From positions 2,728,001 through 2,792,000 of the forward strand of contig NZ_CP098480.1 in NCBI RefSeq assembly GCF_023702715.1: a DNA stretch of 64,000 nucleotides, read 5' to 3'. Below the pieces are notes generated by a model. The model was not told where the DNA came from, did not search any database, and was given only the letters and a program-made list of their open reading frames with translations. This document shows positions 18,148-26,800 of this stretch, one piece after another. The stretch is from Acinetobacter sp. C32I (GTDB lineage: Bacteria > Pseudomonadota > Gammaproteobacteria > Pseudomonadales > Moraxellaceae). Position numbers and translations under genes: made by a program. Numbering within the stretch: the stretch's first letter is position 1; each line of letters opens with the position of its first letter.

Positions 18148-18525
18148 ATGTTGATTGGACAATTGGCAAAACAGACGGATTTAAGTCGGGATACCATTCG
18201 CTTTTATGAAAAAATGCAGTTGATCCAGTCCATCACCTGTAATAATGGCTATAAAGATTATTCAGAACAAACCCTACAACAGTTACAACTGATTCGTACC
18301 GCCAAAAATCTTGGCTTCTCGCTCAATGAAATCAAGCAGATTTTAGCGATGACAGCCCAAGATGAAATCCCTGCCCCACAAGTACAAAGTATTTTCCAAG
18401 ACAAGTTAGATTTGATAGATGAGAAGATTGCACAGCTTCATCAAATCAGAACGATGTTAAGCCGATTTACTCAGGGTGAAGCTTGTCCACTGAGAAAAGA
18501 TTGTCCGATTCCAGACCTCAACTAA
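18148..18525 (+). CDS. MerR-family transcriptional regulator
   Basis: 125 aa. The N-terminal winged helix (LIGQLAKQTDLSRDTIRFYE) is typical of MerR, followed by the RYYxxxGxxxY-like wing and a long dimer helix. The C-terminal tail holds a Cys pair (CPLRKDCP). I placed the start at 18148 because AAAGGAGGT lies 6 bases before that ATG; the open frame extends 40 codons upstream across the operator. The cysteine tail suggests a metal or redox signal, but the key Cys at the usual metal-loop position is not evident. It is divergent from the reductase it likely controls. Confidence 0.9.
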   Translation: MLIGQLAKQTDLSRDTIRFYEKMQLIQSITCNNGYKDYSEQTLQQLQLIRTAKNLGFSLNEIKQILAMTAQDEIPAPQVQSIFQDKLDLIDEKIAQLHQIRTMLSRFTQGEACPLRKDCPIPDLN

Positions 18526-18644
18526 TTGCTTTAAAAACGTTCTGTAATCGCAACAACGCCCCATGTGTATAAACTAAAACTTATCCACAGCTTTGCTGCA
18601 TTAATCAACAGACTCTTCTGTTAATGACTTCAACTCCCTCGACA

Positions 18645-18826
18645 CTCACCCCAGATATTAATAATATTTTAAGGTCAATTCGTTTCAATCTGTTCTCAAA
18701 TTCAGGGGCTTCATGAAGCAAACACGACAAATCTGATTTGAATAAGATGCCTATACCCACCTATGTGCAAGCAGACATAAACCCTCTTTTCTCTCAGTTA
18801 AAATCCGCCTTTTGATTGGCTGATTT
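18645..18826 (+). pseudogene. Degraded remnant of the acr1 3' end
   Basis: The stretch 18651-18713 reads PDINNILRSIRFNLFSNSGAS and then a stop, against PDINNILMSIGFNLFPSSTAS at Acr1 residues 252-272. About 41 of 52 bases in the first part agree, and most differences are third-position transitions. Resemblance continues more weakly through AAATCTGATT, and ends with CTTTTGATTGGCTG, which is the right arm of the acr1 terminator. No start, no complete frame. See findings. Confidence 0.8.
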
Positions 18827-19115
18827 AAGAAAATAAAATTCATAATTTCATCTTGCTTATGTAGTGCGAACCAACTTACAAAAAACAACGTAGTCTTTTC
18901 AAAAACGTTGTGATCTTTAATAATTAAATTAATTACTTTCTTAAATATTCAATTTACTGCTTTTAAAAACATTAAATTCTCAATCTTGACTATTCTGACA
19001 TTCTTTATCTGTCAAATAGTTAGCAAAAAAGTGCGCTATTTTCACCATAGAAAAATCTGTTTATAAAAAACATACAAAATAATGCCATTTTCATGCTTTT
19101 TTAGCGGTATATAAC

Positions 19116-19144
19116 ATTCTGTAAAGATTCAGTTACAGAATCTT
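19116..19144. promoter_or_regulatory. Nested inverted repeats before the KgtP-like gene
   Basis: ATTCTGTAA-8-TTACAGAAT (19116-19141) overlaps AAGATTC-7-GAATCTT (19124-19144); both are perfect, and they share bases, so as RNA they would exclude each other. They lie 22-51 bases before the ATG and just after a possible -10 (TATATAA). Operator or leader control are both possible. Confidence 0.5.
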
Positions 19145-19166
19145 GCTTGGTTGAAAAGGAACATAT

Positions 19167-20459
19167 ATGAGTCAGACATATAGCAAGGAAGAAAGAAGAA
19201 GTCGTATCAAAGGTATCGTCGGTGCGGCATCAGGGAATTTAGTTGAATGGTTTGATTTCTATATTTATGCCGTGTTTGCTGCTTATTTTACGCATGCATT
19301 AACTGCACCAGATATGGATCCAACCACCAAAGCCATTTATGTTTGGGGTGTGTTTGGTGCCAGCTTTTTCATGCGCCCAATCGGCAGTTGGCTATTCGGA
19401 CGTATTGCTGACCGTCAAGGCCGCAAGCAATCAATGGTCATTTCAATTTGCTTAATGGCACTCAGTTCATTCCTATTTGCAGCCTTACCGACTTATGATC
19501 AAGTCGGGATGTGGGCACCCTTTTTACTGCTCATGGTACGTTTACTGCAAGGCCTCTCCGTCGGTGGTGAGTATGGTGCTGTTGCGACCTATATGAGTGA
19601 ACTCGGCTTAAAAGGGCAACGAGGCTTCTTTGCATCATTCCAGTACGTCACCCTTTCAGGGGGTCAGTTACTGGCCAGTTTACTTGGGGTGATCTTACTC
19701 GGCTTTATGACCGAACAACAGCTAAATGATGGTGGCTGGCGAATTCCTTTCGTCATCGGTGGTGTTGCTGCATTATTGTCTTTGTTCGCCCGTAGTCGTT
19801 TAGAAGAAACCTTGTCACATGAAGATGCCGAACGTGAAGAATCGGGTAGCTTAATCGCCTTACTTAAACAGCACTGGAAAACGTTCTTACTGGTTGTCGG
19901 CTATACCTCTGCGGGTTCACTGACCTTCTATGTAGTCACGGTTTATTCAAAAACCTACCTCACCAATATTGGTATGGATGGTAAAACCGTTGGCTTTATC
20001 ATGACCACGGCGCTATTTGTATTCATGTTGGCGCAACCTGTATTTGGTATGTTGTCAGACCGTATCGGTCGTCGTGCTTCCATGCTGGCATTCAGTTTAC
20101 TCAGCGCCATCTTTATTTATCCGGTCATGGTCACCGGTATGCGCAGCTTTGCTGACTCCCCTGTCATCATCACCCTGTTACTGATTTTCTTGATGCTGCT
20201 GCTGAGCTTCTATACTTCGATCAGTGGTTTGGTCAAAGCTGAAATGTTCCCGCCGCATGTCCGTGCCTTAGGTGTTGGTTTCTCCTATGCAGTGGGTAAT
20301 GCCTTGTTTGGGGGTTCTGCACCTTCAGTGGCGTTATTATTTAAAGATGCAGGCATTGAAAATACCTTCTTTGTCTATGTCATTATCATGCTATTAATCT
20401 GTTTCATGTGTAGTTGGGCCTTACCGAAAAAGCCTGAATATCTGGAGCATGACCACTAA
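19167..20459 (+). CDS. kgtP: MFS dicarboxylate transporter, KgtP-like
   Basis: A 430-aa proton symporter of the metabolite:H+ symporter family. The sequence follows E. coli KgtP closely in the landmarks I know: GNLVEWFDFYIYA in helix 1, RPIGSWLFGRIADRQGRK in the helix 2-3 loop, RLLQGLSVGGEYG in helix 4, and FYTSISGLVKAEMFPPHVRALG near residue 350. It has 12 predicted helices. The substrate is likely 2-oxoglutarate, but a related dicarboxylate or sugar acid cannot be excluded. AAAGGAA lies before the ATG. It forms a single unit with an inverted repeat upstream and a terminator after it. Confidence 0.85.
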   Translation: MSQTYSKEERRSRIKGIVGAASGNLVEWFDFYIYAVFAAYFTHALTAPDMDPTTKAIYVWGVFGASFFMRPIGSWLFGRIADRQGRKQSMVISICLMALSSFLFAALPTYDQVGMWAPFLLLMVRLLQGLSVGGEYGAVATYMSELGLKGQRGFFASFQYVTLSGGQLLASLLGVILLGFMTEQQLNDGGWRIPFVIGGVAALLSLFARSRLEETLSHEDAEREESGSLIALLKQHWKTFLLVVGYTSAGSLTFYVVTVYSKTYLTNIGMDGKTVGFIMTTALFVFMLAQPVFGMLSDRIGRRASMLAFSLLSAIFIYPVMVTGMRSFADSPVIITLLLIFLMLLLSFYTSISGLVKAEMFPPHVRALGVGFSYAVGNALFGGSAPSVALLFKDAGIENTFFVYVIIMLLICFMCSWALPKKPEYLEHDH

Positions 20460-20479
20460 AAAAATTGTACGATGAATCT

Positions 20480-20514
20480 AAACCACTTTTGTAAAAGCAA
20501 AGGTGGTTTTTTAT
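20480..20514. terminator. Terminator after the KgtP-like gene
   Basis: AACCACTTTTG pairs with CAAAGGTGGTT, followed by a T run. Confidence 0.82.
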
Positions 20515-20523
20515 TTTAAAGGA

Positions 20524-21288
20524 TTATTTTTCATAAGGATTTAAATTCACCAACTGCTTAAAGCCACTCTGTACCAGCATAGCGGTACGAGATCGAGGAC
20601 GCTGTACAGCTTCTTGTTGAGTAAATTCAATCATCATTTGGCTAAAACCCAGACGGGGATAATATTGCTGTAATTGCTGCCTGAATGGAAGCGAGAATTC
20701 AAAGCCACGACTGCCGATGACATCACAACTGGCCGCCTGTTGCAGTAAATGCGCTTCTATCCCCTCCTCAAGCCCAACATAAGGATTCATATGCAGACTG
20801 ATTACATCAAACAGTTGATCTGCCCGTGGCACTTGCCAGCCCTGTTCAAGCGACCAATCTCTTGCTGCATATGCCCCTTGCCCAGCAAAGCAACGACACT
20901 GTACATGATGCTGATAATATTGTTCTGTCATACCTAAATCATGCAATAAACAAGAAACTGCCAATAATTCATCATCTGGTTTTAAATGCTGCATTTGCGC
21001 AAATGCCGTGGCATAACACCATGTTCTCAGACAATGATTCTGTAAGGCCTGCGAACTGCAATCCTGCATTTTCTCCAAGGCTTGTTGCACGTCTACACTG
21101 TCTGGCAATCTCAGATCATCCATATCCAGTTGATGCGGGGTAGCAGGTTTAATCCGATAGGCCAAACTATACATTTTTATGCTTTGCTTAAGCACAGGCA
21201 ACAGACTATGGCTTAGCAGTGCCATACGGTCTTTTAAGGATAAATCTCCCGAAGTCTGTGTCATCCAAGCGTGTCGACCAATTTGCAT
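20524..21288 (-). CDS. HD-domain phosphohydrolase-like protein
   Basis: 254 aa. The HD motif is seen in LLHDLGM (about residue 117 from the chosen start) with a preceding His in LQNHCLRTW and later His in SLHMNP, the pattern of a metal-dependent HD hydrolase. The overall form resembles the cyanamide hydratase-type HD proteins, but the substrate is not deducible. I prefer the ATG at 21288 (AAGG at suitable distance) over the TTG at 21297. A perfect 24-base palindrome lies 15 bases upstream (21303-21326), so expression is probably under a repressor. Confidence 0.82.
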   Translation of the reverse strand: MQIGRHAWMTQTSGDLSLKDRMALLSHSLLPVLKQSIKMYSLAYRIKPATPHQLDMDDLRLPDSVDVQQALEKMQDCSSQALQNHCLRTWCYATAFAQMQHLKPDDELLAVSCLLHDLGMTEQYYQHHVQCRCFAGQGAYAARDWSLEQGWQVPRADQLFDVISLHMNPYVGLEEGIEAHLLQQAASCDVIGSRGFEFSLPFRQQLQQYYPRLGFSQMMIEFTQQEAVQRPRSRTAMLVQSGFKQLVNLNPYEK

Positions 21289-21297
21289 TTCATCCAA

Positions 21298-21670
21298 CCT
21301 TAAAATTAGAGTAATTACTCTAATTTATGTTGTACTGCAAAAAACGACCGAAGTCAAAATCAAGTCATTTCATTTTGATTGTTCTCAGCACAGTATTTTT
21401 TAAAAAGTTGGTGATTCAATCTACCGCTGCCATCTTCTGTTATCGCTCCAAAATCTGGCTACTTTTTAGGCACAGCATTATTTCGCTCTGACCTATTTTC
21501 CGAAAAAATTAAACATAATGTCCATTTCTTGGCCTATCTGTTTAGTTTTTCTTCTTAAATTTAAGAACAAATTAAGTTTTTATGCATAATGGTCGGCGCT
21601 TTAATTTTTATTTTTGGTGTATTTTTAACACTTTTTTATGGCAAGAGGTTACAACTTTAGGGAGTAAATA
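21298..21670. other. Intergenic region, divergent promoters
   Basis: Holds the palindrome at 21303-21326 and the AT-rich promoter region of the citrate transporter. I see no gene and no further clear element in it. Confidence 0.6.
21303..21326. promoter_or_regulatory. Perfect 24-base palindrome before the HD gene
   Basis: AAATTAGAGTAA followed at once by its reverse complement TTACTCTAATTT, no spacer and no mismatch. It sits just before the HD gene start and probably overlaps its -10. The symmetry and size suit a TetR- or MarR-type dimer site. No such regulator is next to it. Confidence 0.7.
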
Positions 21671-22978
21671 ATGCTGACGCTGATAGGTATTCTAATTATT
21701 GTGACAATTGTTGCGCTACTGATGTCTGGTAAAACCAGTCCAATTGTTGCAATGTCGATTGTTCCTCTTATTGGCGCGCTCATTGCTGGTTTTTCGATTA
21801 GCGAGATTTCTGGTTTCTTTGAAGCCGGTCTAGCCAAAGTGACCAAAGTGGCGACCATGTTTTTATTCGCCATTTTGTTTTTTAGCATTTTAAAAGAATT
21901 ACATGTCTTTGACCCCATGATTAAACGCATGGTGCAAATGACCCGTGGCAATGTCGTGATCGTTGCTGTGATGACCACCCTGATTGCTGCGATTGTGCAT
22001 TTAGATGGTTCAGGCGCTGCCACTTTTTTAATTATTATTCCAGCCTTATTACCACTTTACCGTAAATTGGGCATGAGTCCCTATCTGATGCTATTACTCA
22101 TGGCAGGCAGTATGGGCGTAATGAATATGGTGCCATGGGGCGGGCCTTTGGGACGTGCTTCAGCCGCGACAGGTTTAGATGCTGCCACACTCTGGCATAG
22201 TCTGATTCCCGTTCAAGTGGTGGGTGTTGCAGGGATGATGGTGTTTGCCGTATTTATGGGTTTACGTGAGAAAAAACGTATTCTCGCGGCTCAAGCCCTT
22301 GGCACCACACCATTTGAACAAGACTGCATGGCCAAAGATCTGGCCGAAGATCTGCAAGAAGACGCCAAACCAAAGAATCTATGGTTTAACCTTGGACTGA
22401 TCGTTGCTGCCATCGTATGTTTGGCATTTGGTCTGTTCTCTGCACCTTATGTGTTTATGATTGCCCTTGCCTTGGTCTTGATTGTCAATTTCCCGCAGCC
22501 GAAAACACAGATTGAAGTGATTGGCCGTCATGCACCACAAGCACTGAGTATGGTTGCCATTATTTTTGCGGCCGGTGCATTTCTCGGGATTCTGTCTGAA
22601 TCAGGTATGCTGCAATCGATTGCCCTAGACCTCATTAAAATCCTACCAAGTACATGGATTGCGAGTCTGCACATTCTGGTGGGCATTTTGGGTGTACCGA
22701 TGGACATCTTTACCAGTACTGATGCCTATTACTTTGCCTTGTTACCGATTGTGCAGGAAGTCACTGCTACCGCTGGGGTGAATGCCGATTCAGTGGTATA
22801 CGCCATGGCGATTGGCAACAATGCAGGAACCTTTGTCAGCCCATTCTCACCTGCAACTTGGCTTGCGGTCGGACTGACAGGCACCGATATGGGACGCCAT
22901 TTGCGCTATTCGTTTGGCTGGATCTGGTTATTCAGCTTCTTTACCTTAGGTGCTGGCTTCTTACTTGGTCTGTATTAA
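21671..22978 (+). CDS. CitMHS-family citrate/tricarboxylate transporter
   Basis: 435 aa, a polytopic inner-membrane protein of the citrate-Mg2+:H+ / citrate-Ca2+:H+ symporter family. Seen: the N-terminal MLTLIGILIIVTIVALLMSGKTSP, HLDGSGAATF near residue 115, the MNMVPWGGPLGRA motif, and the C-terminal FVSPFSPATWLAVGLTG. GGGAG lies 7 bases before the ATG. It is convergent with the LysR gene at 23065 and is not clearly linked to it. Role by family: uptake of metal-complexed citrate. Confidence 0.88.
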   Translation: MLTLIGILIIVTIVALLMSGKTSPIVAMSIVPLIGALIAGFSISEISGFFEAGLAKVTKVATMFLFAILFFSILKELHVFDPMIKRMVQMTRGNVVIVAVMTTLIAAIVHLDGSGAATFLIIIPALLPLYRKLGMSPYLMLLLMAGSMGVMNMVPWGGPLGRASAATGLDAATLWHSLIPVQVVGVAGMMVFAVFMGLREKKRILAAQALGTTPFEQDCMAKDLAEDLQEDAKPKNLWFNLGLIVAAIVCLAFGLFSAPYVFMIALALVLIVNFPQPKTQIEVIGRHAPQALSMVAIIFAAGAFLGILSESGMLQSIALDLIKILPSTWIASLHILVGILGVPMDIFTSTDAYYFALLPIVQEVTATAGVNADSVVYAMAIGNNAGTFVSPFSPATWLAVGLTGTDMGRHLRYSFGWIWLFSFFTLGAGFLLGLY

Positions 22979-22990
22979 TCCTTGCCAAAA

Positions 22991-23022
22991 TAAAAAAGCA
23001 TACTCAGGTATGCTTTTTTATT
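22991..23022. terminator. Terminator after the CitMHS gene
   Basis: AAAAAAGCATAC pairs with GTATGCTTTTTT. The A and T runs allow it to work in both directions, so it may also serve the convergent LysR gene. Confidence 0.9.
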
Positions 23023-23064
23023 GTCTGTCTGCTTTGTCCACATGCATTGGCAGTTCCCTTCCCA

Positions 23065-23949
23065 TTACAACTTGGTTTTTAATAATTCATTTAACCAGTC
23101 AATAAAGTCCTGAAAATATTTAGGTCGGTATTGGCGGTCAGTCAGCAACAAATTGACGGGTAACTGCAAACTTGGAATATCGATAAATAAACGTTGTAAC
23201 TGTCCTTGCTGTACATAAGGCGCTGCATCAAATTCAGGAATTTGAATCATGCCAATGCCTGCTAAACCAGCCTGAATATAGGCCTCGGTATTCTCAACCA
23301 ATAAACGGTAAGGCATTTTGACTCGATCTGTTTGGAATAAAAGCTCACTCCACTCTCGATAATGTTTAGCGACATGGTAATCCACCGCGAAGTGCTGTTG
23401 TAATTCCTCAAAGCGTTGAGGTTCACCAAATTCTGCCAAATATTGTGGTGCTGCCACAGTCCATATTTCAGTCTGGCTAATGGGACGAATCAGCAGATAT
23501 TCATCCTGAACTTGTCCGACACGTACCACACAATCCAGCTGTTGCTCGATCAAATTAGAAAAATCATCACTGCCATTCACCAACACTTTTACTTTGGGGT
23601 AACGTTGATAAAATTCAGATAGATGAGGAATCAGAACTTGTGTGGCTAAGCGTTTCGGCATACCAATACTGATCTTCCCTTCCTGACTACGCACATGGGT
23701 TTTAAAACGATTCAGCTCTTTTAACTGTGCCACCAAACGCATGGCTTCATCGTAAAACAAACTCCCTTCATGGGTTAAAGCGACTTTACGCGTGGTGCGA
23801 TAAAACAGTAATACCTCATATTCTTTTTCCAGTGTTTGAATCGCATAAGTCACATTGGAACGCGGTAATCCCAATTGCAGTGCGGCTTGTGCAAAAGACT
23901 GTTTCTCTGCCACTAAGCAAAAGATTTTTAAACGATCAATCTTATCCAT
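23065..23949 (-). CDS. LysR-family transcriptional regulator
   Basis: 294 aa. The N-terminal helix-turn-helix (FAQAALQLGLPRSNVTYAIQTLE) and the following substrate-binding domain are standard. The protein is divergent from the short-chain dehydrogenase at 24057, with 107 bases between them, and the pair is probably a local regulon. TATTT-5-AAATA near 23993-24007 is a possible LysR box (T-N11-A type). The ligand is unknown. Confidence 0.92.
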   Translation of the reverse strand: MDKIDRLKIFCLVAEKQSFAQAALQLGLPRSNVTYAIQTLEKEYEVLLFYRTTRKVALTHEGSLFYDEAMRLVAQLKELNRFKTHVRSQEGKISIGMPKRLATQVLIPHLSEFYQRYPKVKVLVNGSDDFSNLIEQQLDCVVRVGQVQDEYLLIRPISQTEIWTVAAPQYLAEFGEPQRFEELQQHFAVDYHVAKHYREWSELLFQTDRVKMPYRLLVENTEAYIQAGLAGIGMIQIPEFDAAPYVQQGQLQRLFIDIPSLQLPVNLLLTDRQYRPKYFQDFIDWLNELLKTKL

Positions 23950-24056
23950 TTTTATTGTTCAACTTTTTTGCACAATCAATTCAATACTAACAACTATTTC
24001 AAACAAATAAATTCAATTAGCATGTTTTTTATGCATAACAACATCAGGACAAATAC

Positions 24057-24812
24057 ATGTCACAGCATCATCTAAATGGGAAAACCGTACTGATCACAGG
24101 CGGCGCAAAAAACTTAGGCGGTTTGATTTCACGTAAGTTCGCTGAACAAGGTGCAAATTTATTGATTCACTACAACAGTGCTGCCACGCAAGCCGATGCC
24201 GAACAAACCTTAAAAGACGTACAGGCACTCGGTGCAAAAGCCGTTTTGGTACGAGCTGATTTATCCGATATCCAAAATATTGAGCAACTGTTTATCACCG
24301 CTAAAGAAAACTTTGGTGGCGTCGATATTGCGATTAATACGGTAGGCCGTGTGCTAAAAAAACCGTATTTAGACACCACTGAGCACGAGTTTGATGGCAT
24401 GAATGACATCAACAATAAAATTGCCTATTTCTTTATTCAATCGGCAGGTCGTCATCTGAATGACAATGGCAAGATCTGCACCATCGTAACCAGTTTACTT
24501 GCAGCGTATACAGGACTTTATTCAACTTATGAAGGCTTAAAAGCACCCGTCGAACATTATACCCGTGCAGCATCCAAAGAGTTTGGTCAACGTGGCATCT
24601 CCGTTACTGCGGTTGCACCAGGCCCAATGGATACGCCATTTTTCTACGGTCAAGAAGCACCCGAAGCGGTGGCCTATCATAAATCAGCATCTGCTTTAGG
24701 TGGCTTAACCAAGATCGAAGATATTGAGCCTTTGGTTCGCTTCTTGGTGACCGATGGCTGGTGGATCACTGGACAAACCATTTTTGCCAATGGCGGTTAT
24801 ACCACCCGTTAA
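24057..24812 (+). CDS. Short-chain dehydrogenase, probably LysR-controlled
   Basis: 251 aa, classical SDR. The Rossmann motif is TGGAKNLGG (residues 14-22), a variant of TGxxxGxG, and the active-site Tyr is in YSTYEGLKAPVEHY, where the Tyr-x-x-x-Lys reads YEGLK. The final GQTIFANGGYTTR matches SDR C-termini. The substrate is unknown. It has no partner gene except the divergent LysR gene. Confidence 0.88.
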   Translation: MSQHHLNGKTVLITGGAKNLGGLISRKFAEQGANLLIHYNSAATQADAEQTLKDVQALGAKAVLVRADLSDIQNIEQLFITAKENFGGVDIAINTVGRVLKKPYLDTTEHEFDGMNDINNKIAYFFIQSAGRHLNDNGKICTIVTSLLAAYTGLYSTYEGLKAPVEHYTRAASKEFGQRGISVTAVAPGPMDTPFFYGQEAPEAVAYHKSASALGGLTKIEDIEPLVRFLVTDGWWITGQTIFANGGYTTR

Positions 24813-24861
24813 GTCGAATATTGACAACGATTTGGGCATTCAACAGCAATGCCCAAACACG

Positions 24862-25179
24862 CTAAGGCAAGAAAAACACCAAAGCATAGAAACAGGCCAA
24901 ACTCAGGATAATGGTCAATAAAGTATGTTTCACCTTATACGCAATGATAATGATTAAAATCGTGGCCAAAAAATATGGATTCAATAAAGTCGAACGAAAT
25001 GCGCCATGCTCATCCATAAACACAATCGGCGTTGCAATCGCAGTCAATAAACACGGTGCAGAATACTGTAAAGATTGTTGAAACCATTTTGGTAAGCGCA
25101 ACGGAATATTCGGTTCTAGCAAAATATAGCGATTCATAAACACCACCACAGCCAGAATAATCAAGAGGAACCAAGTCAT
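24862..25179 (-). CDS. azlD: AzlD, branched-chain amino acid export subunit
   Basis: 105 aa with four hydrophobic segments. It pairs with AzlC in an inner-membrane exporter of branched-chain amino acids. The ATG at 25179 overlaps the azlC stop as ATGA, so translation is coupled; a longer frame starting ten codons earlier lies inside azlC and is less likely. Confidence 0.86.
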   Translation of the reverse strand: MTWFLLIILAVVVFMNRYILLEPNIPLRLPKWFQQSLQYSAPCLLTAIATPIVFMDEHGAFRSTLLNPYFLATILIIIIAYKVKHTLLTIILSLACFYALVFFLP

Positions 25180-25898
25180 GCCACACGCTCCCGTAAATTC
25201 TGTAAACACGTCGCGGTTAGCATCCCGATCACCCCTGCCAAGATCGCGGCACTTTTAATCCCTAGACTCAGAAAAACCAAGGTCAACAGCACAGATACCA
25301 ACACACCGACCAAGGTATTTATGTTTTTAATAAACGGAATCACGATGGCGATAAAAGTCGCAACAATAGAAAAGTCCAAATGATATTGATCAAGATTCGG
25401 CACTGATGAGGCAAGCAGCACCCCACAAATGCTAAACAGGACCCAGCACAGATAAAAACAGCTTCCAGCACCCAATAAATAGTAAATATAGTGTTGCTGC
25501 TTTTTAATACTCACCGCAAACAATTCATCAGTCAGCAAAAAGCCCAATAGCAAGCGATGTTTTAAAGGCTGTTTGGAAATATCTTCACGTAGGTACAGGG
25601 CATATAGATAATGCTGTGTGGTAATCAGAAATACTGAAATGATGATGGTGAATGCAGGCGTTCCGGCCATCACTAAACCTAAGGTCATCAACTGCGCTGC
25701 ACCTGCAAAAACCAAAGCCGACATGCCAATCGCTTGTACAGTACTCAGCCCTGCCTGAATCGCCATCGAGCCTGCCAATAGCCCCCAAGGCAATACTGCA
25801 AAACACAGCGGCAGTATTTTAATCACCCCATTGAGAAATGCCCGCGATATGCTCATCGGCGTATCATCGGTTATGCTTTCACTTAACATCAACATCAC
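25176..25898 (-). CDS. azlC: AzlC, branched-chain amino acid export permease
   Basis: 240 aa, polytopic, AzlC family. Seen: LPLCFAVLPWGLLAGSMA near residue 30, AALVFAGAAQ-like AGAAQLMTLGL, and the central TQHYLYALYLRED. GTG at 25898 is the listed start; ATG codons directly after it are alternatives. The gene is followed by azlD with a 4-base overlap. Upstream at 25955-25967 lies a 13-base box that is also found before the adjacent AraC regulator, so the regulator probably controls this operon. Confidence 0.88.
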   Translation of the reverse strand: MMLMLSESITDDTPMSISRAFLNGVIKILPLCFAVLPWGLLAGSMAIQAGLSTVQAIGMSALVFAGAAQLMTLGLVMAGTPAFTIIISVFLITTQHYLYALYLREDISKQPLKHRLLLGFLLTDELFAVSIKKQQHYIYYLLGAGSCFYLCWVLFSICGVLLASSVPNLDQYHLDFSIVATFIAIVIPFIKNINTLVGVLVSVLLTLVFLSLGIKSAAILAGVIGMLTATCLQNLRERVA

Positions 25899-25954
25899 AA
25901 TTGCTCATAAAAGACCTGATGACTATGCCAAAAATGGATCAATGAGAATTGTAT

Positions 25955-25967
25955 AAAATTGCTATTT
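25955..25967 (-). promoter_or_regulatory. Putative AraC-family box before azlC
   Basis: Read toward azlC, AAATAGCAATTTT is immediately followed by TATACAAT, a likely -10. The same 13 bases occur before the araC-type gene at 26862-26874. It overlaps the stop codon of that gene. Confidence 0.6.
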
Positions 25968-26797
25968 TATTTGAGATAAGCCACATAGCCGCCAGGAGTA
26001 ATCCCAAAAGTCTGACGAAAATGCCGACTGAAATGACTCTGATCCGAAAAACCACATTGCTGTGAAACTTCAGATAACAGCAGCCCCTGTCTTAACAGTT
26101 TTTGAGATTTCTGCAACCGTGCCTGCACCAACCACGCATGCGGTGATAGTCCGACATGTTTTTTAAATTGACGTAAAAAATGCCATTGGCTGAAATTGGC
26201 CATTGCTGCAAGTTCGGCCAATGAAAACTCTTGCTCAGGCATAGTTGCCATCAGCTCTTTGATATTGAGGATACGTTGCTTGGCATTACTCAGATCAGTA
26301 ATTTGCGGTTTCACCTGACTATATTTCGATACCAACCAAGCAATGGTCGAAAGAAACAAGGTCTGTTTTAATAAAGTATTATGCGGTTGTTCCAATAAAT
26401 CGAATAACAGACGGAATTGCTGCGCCAATCCTTCATCATGCAATACGGCCTCTTTAAACCATGGCGCTGTACCATGCACGCTGGTCAGATCACGAGTCAA
26501 TTCATAGAACACTTCAGGAGTTGGATAGATGGCACGATAACGCCATCCCGTTTCGACCGCAGCAGAACCCGTATGTACTTCATCGGCATTGACCAGAATA
26601 ATATCGCCTTGCGGTGCAACATGGTTACCGCCAGTACGATAGAAGCGCTGCGCCCCTTCTTCAATCACACCAATGCAAAATCCTTCATGAACATGTCGTG
26701 AAAATTCCTGCTGATAATAACTTGCTTTCAGCATTTCCAGACCACCCAGTTCTGCTAGGTGTAAATAATCGACTTGCTCACGAGGTCTACGCGACAT
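25967..26797 (-). CDS. AraC-family regulator, likely of azlCD
   Basis: 276 aa. An N-terminal cupin-like ligand domain (HEGFCIGVIEEGAQRF) is followed by two C-terminal helix-turn-helix motifs (FSLAELAAMANFSQWHFLRQF and LLSEVSQQCGFSDQSHFSRHF, residues about 190-265). I prefer the ATG at 26797 with AAGGAGG 5 bases upstream over the TTG at 26800. It is on the same strand as azlCD and 69 bases upstream of azlC. The shared 13-base box before both genes suggests autoregulation and control of the exporter. Confidence 0.9.
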   Translation of the reverse strand: MSRRPREQVDYLHLAELGGLEMLKASYYQQEFSRHVHEGFCIGVIEEGAQRFYRTGGNHVAPQGDIILVNADEVHTGSAAVETGWRYRAIYPTPEVFYELTRDLTSVHGTAPWFKEAVLHDEGLAQQFRLLFDLLEQPHNTLLKQTLFLSTIAWLVSKYSQVKPQITDLSNAKQRILNIKELMATMPEQEFSLAELAAMANFSQWHFLRQFKKHVGLSPHAWLVQARLQKSQKLLRQGLLLSEVSQQCGFSDQSHFSRHFRQTFGITPGGYVAYLK

Positions 26798-26800
26798 CAA

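Larger units (their letters stand above)
18526..19166. other. Intergenic region, 641 bases
   Basis: It holds the acr1 remnant (18645-18826), then AT-rich sequence with no frame I trust, and the promoter region and nested inverted repeats of the next gene (19116-19144). Confidence 0.7.
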
